From assembly GCA_002402965.1 (NCBI GenBank), contig DHGW01000002.1, positions 90,488-136,771 of the forward strand: a stretch of DNA of 46,284 bases, read 5' to 3'. The position numbers and the translations under genes are program-made. The first letter of the stretch is position 1. Every line of letters starts with the position of its first letter. Under the pieces are notes generated by a model, which was given only the letters and a program-made list of their open reading frames with translations, ran no database searches and had not been told where the DNA came from. Of this stretch, positions 42,406-46,284 are shown in pieces. This stretch comes from Bacteroidales bacterium UBA4788 (GTDB lineage: Bacteria; Bacteroidota; Bacteroidia; Bacteroidales; VadinHA17).

Positions 42406-42957
42406 ATGACCGACAGCAGTGGAATGCTCAGCCTGATAAAGACCAGGCAGAGCGACAGGAAATATCTTGACAGGCCTGTTGAAAAGGAGAAGATCGAAAG
42501 GATCACCGAGGCAGGAAGGATGTCACCCTCGGCATGCAACGGCCAGCCATGGCATTTCATAGTAGTGGATGAACCTGCCCTGAGGGATATGGTAGCCGCT
42601 GCCTCGGAATCACAGGTCCTGCGAATAAACACCTTCGTCAGGGAGGCTCCGGTACTGATTGTTGTCGTACGCGGGAAATCCAATTTTAACTCCCGGGCCG
42701 GAGACCTGATCAAGCAGAAGGATTACTCCCTGATAGATATCGGAATTGCAACAGCCTCAATGGTATACCAGGCCACGGCTGAGGGACTCGGCACATGCAT
42801 CATCGGATGGATTGACAACAAGAGAATCAGAAAGATCCTCGGCATTCCGGCTTCGAAGAAGGTTGAGCTGGTAATCTCCGTCGGTTACACGGATAACCGA
42901 TGGAGGGACAAATCGCGTAAGCCGCCGGGAGATGTAATCACGTTTAACCGGTACTGA
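42406..42957 (+). CDS. Nitroreductase-family NAD(P)H:FMN oxidoreductase
   Basis: 183 residues from ATG 42406. An upstream GTG overlapping rubrerythrin is unlikely, and Met at 42424 is another possible start. Nitroreductase FMN-site segments are present: IKTRQSDRKYLDRPV, MSPSACNGQPWHFIVV and the late EGLGTCIIGWIDN. The substrate is unknown; several such proteins act as NAD(P)H-dependent flavin reductases under anaerobic conditions. Linked to rubrerythrin, so a redox-stress role is plausible. Confidence 0.88.
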   Translation: MTDSSGMLSLIKTRQSDRKYLDRPVEKEKIERITEAGRMSPSACNGQPWHFIVVDEPALRDMVAAASESQVLRINTFVREAPVLIVVVRGKSNFNSRAGDLIKQKDYSLIDIGIATASMVYQATAEGLGTCIIGWIDNKRIRKILGIPASKKVELVISVGYTDNRWRDKSRKPPGDVITFNRY

Positions 42958-42997
42958 AACTTACAGAGCCGCATCCGGGATGCGGCTCTGTAAGTTT
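42957..42997 (+). terminator. Strong terminator overlapping the nitroreductase stop codon
   Basis: A perfect 20-bp inverted repeat (42957-42976 and 42978-42997) with a single base between the arms. The left arm begins at the last base of the stop codon. The 3' arm ends in TTT and is followed by ATTG, so the U-tract is short. It separates the nitroreductase from convergent aspC. Confidence 0.8.
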
Positions 42998-43086
42998 ATT
43001 GACAGGTTTGCTCGTCTGAGGGCTGGCTCACCTGTAGGCATGTCTGAATAACTGACGGCTCCGGGTGTTGCTATGCCGTGATGCGG

Positions 43087-44280
43087 TCAGATCAGTTTCT
43101 CCAGTGCCTCTTTTATGCGCTTTGCAGCCTCGGTAATGCGGTCGTCAGAGGTGGCGTAGGAGATTCTGATACAGTTATCAGCTCCGAAGGCGCTGCCGCT
43201 AACCATGGCTACCCTGGCCTCTTCCAGCAGGAAGTATGTGAGGTCATCGGCATTATTCATCATCTTGCCGTTGTAGCTTTTACCCAGGAAATTGCTGATG
43301 TCAGGCATTACATAAAATGCTCCCTGCGGGACTCTCACCTTCAGGCCTTGAATATCATCCAACAATCTGCAGATCAAATCCCTGCGGCGAAGGAATGCCT
43401 CACGCATCCTCTCCTTCGAGTCGCTTTTTGATGTCATTGCAGCCAGGGCGGCTCTCTGTGCGATGGAGCAGACCCCTGAAGTGAACTGGCCCTGAAGCTT
43501 GTTACAGGCCTTCGCCAGCCAGAGCGGGGCACCCATGTAACCTATTCTCCATCCTGTCATGGCGTACCCTTTTGAGACACCGTTGACGGTTGCGACCCTG
43601 TCGGCAATCGACGGGAAGGTGGCAAGACTGATGTGCGATCCTGAAAAGGTTATATGCTCGTATATCTCATCCGATATTATCAGTATCTCAGGGTATTTCT
43701 CCAGCACTTTGACCAGCGCTGCCATCTCATCTTTAGTGTAGACCATACCGGTGGGGTTTGATGGCGAGTTGAATATCAGGACCCGCGTACGGGGCGTTAT
43801 GGCCGCCTCGAGCTGAGAAGGAGTGACCTTGAAGTCGCTCTCTATGGTTGTATGTATTATCACCGGCTTGCCTTCTGCAAATATTATCTGGTCAAGATAA
43901 CTTACCCAGTAAGGGGCGAGAAGTATCACCTCCTCATCAGGATCTACAACCGAAATGAGAATATTTATCAGGGTGTGCTTCCCTCCTGCTGACACCACTA
44001 TCTGATCAGAAGTATAGTCAAGCCCGTTCTCCTCGCTGAACTTGCGGGCGATGGCCTCCCGCAGGTCGCCGTATCCGGGCACCGGAGGATAAAACGAAAA
44101 GTTGTCATCTATTGCTTTCTTGGCTGCCTCCTTGATATCATCAGGGGTATTAAAGTCAGGTTCCCCCAGGCTGAGGCTTATCACGTCAATACCCTGCTCC
44201 TTGAGTTCCTGACTCTTCTGAGACATGGCAAGTGTCTGCGATACCGAGAGTGCCTTCACCCTCTTGCTGATATGCTCCAT
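43087..44280 (-). CDS. aspC: Pyridoxal-phosphate aminotransferase, aspartate aminotransferase type (class I)
   Basis: 397 residues. LSLGEPDFNTPDDI near 37-50, NSPSNPTG at 171-178, Asp204 and Tyr207 (IISDEIYEHI) and the Schiff-base Lys237 in NGVSKGYAMTGWRIGY are all present. The C-terminal substrate Arg lies in NCIRISYA. It transfers amino groups between aspartate/glutamate (or a related acid) and 2-oxo acids. Exact substrate cannot be fixed from sequence. Confidence 0.93.
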   Translation of the reverse strand: MEHISKRVKALSVSQTLAMSQKSQELKEQGIDVISLSLGEPDFNTPDDIKEAAKKAIDDNFSFYPPVPGYGDLREAIARKFSEENGLDYTSDQIVVSAGGKHTLINILISVVDPDEEVILLAPYWVSYLDQIIFAEGKPVIIHTTIESDFKVTPSQLEAAITPRTRVLIFNSPSNPTGMVYTKDEMAALVKVLEKYPEILIISDEIYEHITFSGSHISLATFPSIADRVATVNGVSKGYAMTGWRIGYMGAPLWLAKACNKLQGQFTSGVCSIAQRAALAAMTSKSDSKERMREAFLRRRDLICRLLDDIQGLKVRVPQGAFYVMPDISNFLGKSYNGKMMNNADDLTYFLLEEARVAMVSGSAFGADNCIRISYATSDDRITEAAKRIKEALEKLI

Positions 44281-44317
44281 TATGTCAGATATTTGTTGGT
44301 GTTGTTTCGGAAAAGGC

Positions 44318-44325
44318 CAAATGTA
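44318..44325 (-). promoter_or_regulatory. Candidate -7 element for the aminotransferase
   Basis: TACATTTG on the minus strand matches TAnnTTTG exactly, 37 nt before the aspC start. Confidence 0.43.
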
Positions 44326-44393
44326 ATTGTTATAAGTGAAAAAGAAAAGGGATTATAACATGACACGACCCGATTGAGAGGCATAAAAAATGA

Positions 44394-44401
44394 TTAATTT
44401 G
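44394..44401 (+). promoter_or_regulatory. Candidate promoter for the 44433-44957 gene
   Basis: TTAATTTG (7 of 8 to TAnnTTTG) with TTG at 44374-44376 17 nt before it, and 31 nt before the start codon. Spacing suits a Bacteroidota promoter. Confidence 0.4.
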
Positions 44402-44432
44402 CATCACATATAACCATAAAAACAACCGGACA

Positions 44433-44957
44433 ATGGAAACCTTTCTGGAACTGCTCAAGATATTCCTTCCAGCCCTGCTGGTGATGCTGACTGCATGGCT
44501 TGTCATTCGCAGTATGCTACACGACGACCAGGAGCGCCGGAGGCAGGATCTGCTGCTTCAGACGGTAAAGACCGTCACGCCGGTGAGGTTACAGGCCTAT
44601 GAGAGGGTGGTCTTGTTCCTGGAGCGCATCACGCCTGAATCACTGATAATGCGTACCGCCCGGCCGGATATGACGGTACAGCAGCTGCAATCTGCACTTG
44701 TCACCAGTGTCCGGAGCGAATATGAGCACAACCTCTCACAGCAGATCTATATGAGTAACGAGGCGTGGGAGATGGTTAAGAATGCGCGTGGCACGGTTGT
44801 CAGGCTGGTGAACAGTGTGGCCTCGAAGCTTCCGCCCGTCGCCACCGGAGAAGAGCTCTCAAGAATGATCCTGGAGGAGGTGATGGAGATGGATACCGAA
44901 CCGACAAAAATCGCCATTGCCTATATCAAATCAGAACTTTCCCGGATAATGGGATAA
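44433..44957 (+). CDS. Small membrane-anchored unknown protein (Bacteroidota)
   Basis: 174 residues. One N-terminal transmembrane helix (about 8-26, KIFLPALLVMLTAWLVI) is followed by a charged, helical region. A conserved-looking LQAYERVVLFLERITPESLIMRT follows near 55-77, along with repeated Arg/Glu-rich helices to the end. I do not recognise a functional motif; it may belong to a conserved Bacteroidota DUF family. It is preceded by a plausible promoter and followed by the terminator shared with htpG. Confidence 0.75.
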   Translation: METFLELLKIFLPALLVMLTAWLVIRSMLHDDQERRRQDLLLQTVKTVTPVRLQAYERVVLFLERITPESLIMRTARPDMTVQQLQSALVTSVRSEYEHNLSQQIYMSNEAWEMVKNARGTVVRLVNSVASKLPPVATGEELSRMILEEVMEMDTEPTKIAIAYIKSELSRIMG

Positions 44958-44982
44958 AAAAAAGACGCCCTCACCGGGCGCC
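44956..44982 (-). terminator. Terminator for htpG
   Basis: On the minus strand a GC-rich 7-bp stem (one G-T pair) with a 5-nt loop is followed by eight T residues. The opposite strand has the stem but no good T-tract. It lies between the convergent unknown gene and htpG. Confidence 0.75.
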
Positions 44983-45015
44983 CCTTTAATCAATCTGCAA
45001 TAATTAATATCTCTT

Positions 45016-46284
45016 CTAGAGGAGGCTGATGCTTCGTTTTACGAATGCACTCAGTGCCTCTCCCTTGAGCATGTTGTTAGCCAGCATAGCGAGGTCTATC
45101 AGCTGCCTGACAGCCTTCTGCTCGTTCCCGAAGCCCTCCAGTATACCCTTCCTCTTTTCCTCTAGCTGCTTAAGATCGCCCCTCATCCTCTCCAGGTCAT
45201 CCTTCTCGACCGTGGGTATCTCATCAGGCTTCTTCTTACCGTGTTCCTTTTCCAGGAACTCGATCTCCAGCTTCGTCTTTTCAATGCCTGCGCTGTTCTT
45301 CTTCAGTTCGTCAGCATGCTCCTTGTCGAGATCACCGGCCAGCTCGATCACCAGCGGGTGGTTGGTGTTCAGCACCAGGTCAAAGCTGTCAGGCATCTCT
45401 CCGTAGAAGGAGTATCCGCCGCCGAACTGTGCCATATCCTTCATCCTTCGCATGAACTCACTCTGGGTGATCACCATCGGCAGGTCATTCTCATCAAGAT
45501 TTTCAGCCCTGACCTGGAAGCGGGCCTTGTCAGTGTCAGTCACCTGGCTGCGGAAGACCTGTGCAAGGTCATCTGACTGCGACTGGCTGAGTTTTGAGGT
45601 ATGACTCTCATCTTTCCTGATGAGTTTTTCTATCACATCACTGTCAACCCTGACGAACCTTGAAGATGGCTCCTTCGACTCGATTGTATTTATAAGATGT
45701 GTATCAAGCTGACCGTCAAACACCAGCACATCATATCCCTTCTCTGCTGCCTTGGCCACATAGGTATGCTGGGCAACCGGGTCGGTAGTGTAGAGATGCA
45801 CAAGCGACTTATCCCTGTCGGTCTGGTTTTCCTTAATAATCTTGTCATACTCCTCAAGCGTGAAGTATTTGCCGGCAGTGTTCTTGTAAAGGGTAAATTT
45901 CGAGACCTTTTCAAAGAACTTCTCCTCGGTGATCATGCCGTATTCAATGAACAATTTCAGGTCATCCCATTTCTTTTCAAAGCTCTCGCGGTCCTTCTTG
46001 AAGATGTCAGCGAGCCGGTCAGCTACTTTTTTGGTTATATGGCCCGAGATCTTCTTGACGTTGGAATCGCTCTGCAGGTAACTTCGTGATACGTTCAGCG
46101 GGATGTCCGGGGAGTCAATCACCCCATGCAAAAGGGTCAGGAAGTCGGGCACGATTCCTTCTACGGAGTCGGTCACGAAGACCTGGTTGCAATAGAGCTG
46201 TATCTTGTTTTTCTGTATCTCAAAGTTGTTCCTGATTTTTGGGAAGTAGAGTATCCCGGTGAGTTTGAAGGGATAATCCACGTT
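45016..46284 (-). CDS. htpG: Chaperone HtpG (Hsp90), C-terminal 422 residues, N-terminus beyond the window
   Basis: The reading frame enters from the right edge as NVDYPFKLTGILYFP, the start of the Hsp90 middle domain, and runs to a TAG at 45018-45016. The middle-domain segment YCNQVFVTDSVEGIVPDFL and the following PLNVSRSYLQSDSNVKKI are diagnostic. The C-terminal dimerisation domain ends SISLL; it has no MEEVD tail, as expected for bacteria. The N-terminal ATPase domain is outside the window. HtpG is an ATP-dependent chaperone. Confidence 0.95.
   Translation of the reverse strand, partial: NVDYPFKLTGILYFPKIRNNFEIQKNKIQLYCNQVFVTDSVEGIVPDFLTLLHGVIDSPDIPLNVSRSYLQSDSNVKKISGHITKKVADRLADIFKKDRESFEKKWDDLKLFIEYGMITEEKFFEKVSKFTLYKNTAGKYFTLEEYDKIIKENQTDRDKSLVHLYTTDPVAQHTYVAKAAEKGYDVLVFDGQLDTHLINTIESKEPSSRFVRVDSDVIEKLIRKDESHTSKLSQSQSDDLAQVFRSQVTDTDKARFQVRAENLDENDLPMVITQSEFMRRMKDMAQFGGGYSFYGEMPDSFDLVLNTNHPLVIELAGDLDKEHADELKKNSAGIEKTKLEIEFLEKEHGKKKPDEIPTVEKDDLERMRGDLKQLEEKRKGILEGFGNEQKAVRQLIDLAMLANNMLKGEALSAFVKRSISLL

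Overview
The window looks like chromosomal DNA from an anaerobic or fermentative member of the Bacteroidota, most likely order Bacteroidales. The signs are type IX secretion (T9SS) sorting domains on two large secreted proteins (27112-29739 and 36050-38473), Bacteroidota-style promoter elements (TAnnTTTG) ahead of many genes, near absence of Shine-Dalgarno sequences, the short archaeal/eukaryotic-type prolyl-tRNA synthetase, a sodium-pumping methylmalonyl-CoA decarboxylase, rubrerythrin and pyruvate phosphate dikinase. The DNA is densely coding. No gap between genes exceeds 300 bp, and I saw no rRNA, tRNA, transposase, phage gene or CRISPR array. The genes at both ends are cut by the window edges.

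Layout. 1-4720 (minus): methylmalonyl-CoA epimerase, the decarboxylase carboxyltransferase, gamma, biotin-carrier and beta subunits, then a citrate lyase CitD-CitE fusion. This is a propionate-forming, Na+-exporting module beside part of a citrate-cleaving enzyme. 4813-7308 (minus): a membrane polyferredoxin that looks like a NapH-NapG fusion, with a Tat-exported DUF362 protein. 7464-10991 (plus): larC-larE-larB, which make the nickel-pincer cofactor, and a WbqC-like gene, almost all with overlapping or touching ends. 10999-13999 (minus): a FadL/OmpP1 porin and a Tyr/Ser-rich low-complexity lipoprotein. 14162-19746 (plus): proS, an unknown protein translationally coupled to a BamA-like outer-membrane protein, and tilS. 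19774-21830 (minus): aroB-aroC. 21950-25880 (plus): nth and a large hybrid sensor kinase. 25904-32120 (minus): an aroQ-pyk-DUF6702-T9SS protein-TPR run. 32226-35950 (plus): xer recombinase and ppdK. 36050-39381 (minus): a beta-propeller protein and a T9SS-secreted cell-wall amidase. 39523-42957 (plus): pckA, plsY, rubrerythrin and a nitroreductase. 43087-44280 (minus): an aspartate-type aminotransferase. 44433-44957 (plus): a small membrane-anchored unknown. 45016-46284 (minus): the C-terminal two thirds of htpG.

How the genes fit together. Three enzymes of the phosphoenolpyruvate node (pyk, ppdK, pckA) lie within about 11 kb. Together with the methylmalonyl-CoA decarboxylase they suggest a succinate/propionate fermentation with reversible PEP metabolism. 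The shikimate genes aroB, aroC and aroQ are split over two loci. The points most worth following up are the CitD-CitE fusion beside the decarboxylase, the NapH-NapG-like fusion with a buried twin-arginine segment, the cofactor operon without its lactate racemase, the unknown/outer-membrane protein pair at 15773-18306, and the two large inverted repeats in tandem at 35962-36047. I see no wholly new defence or mobile system.
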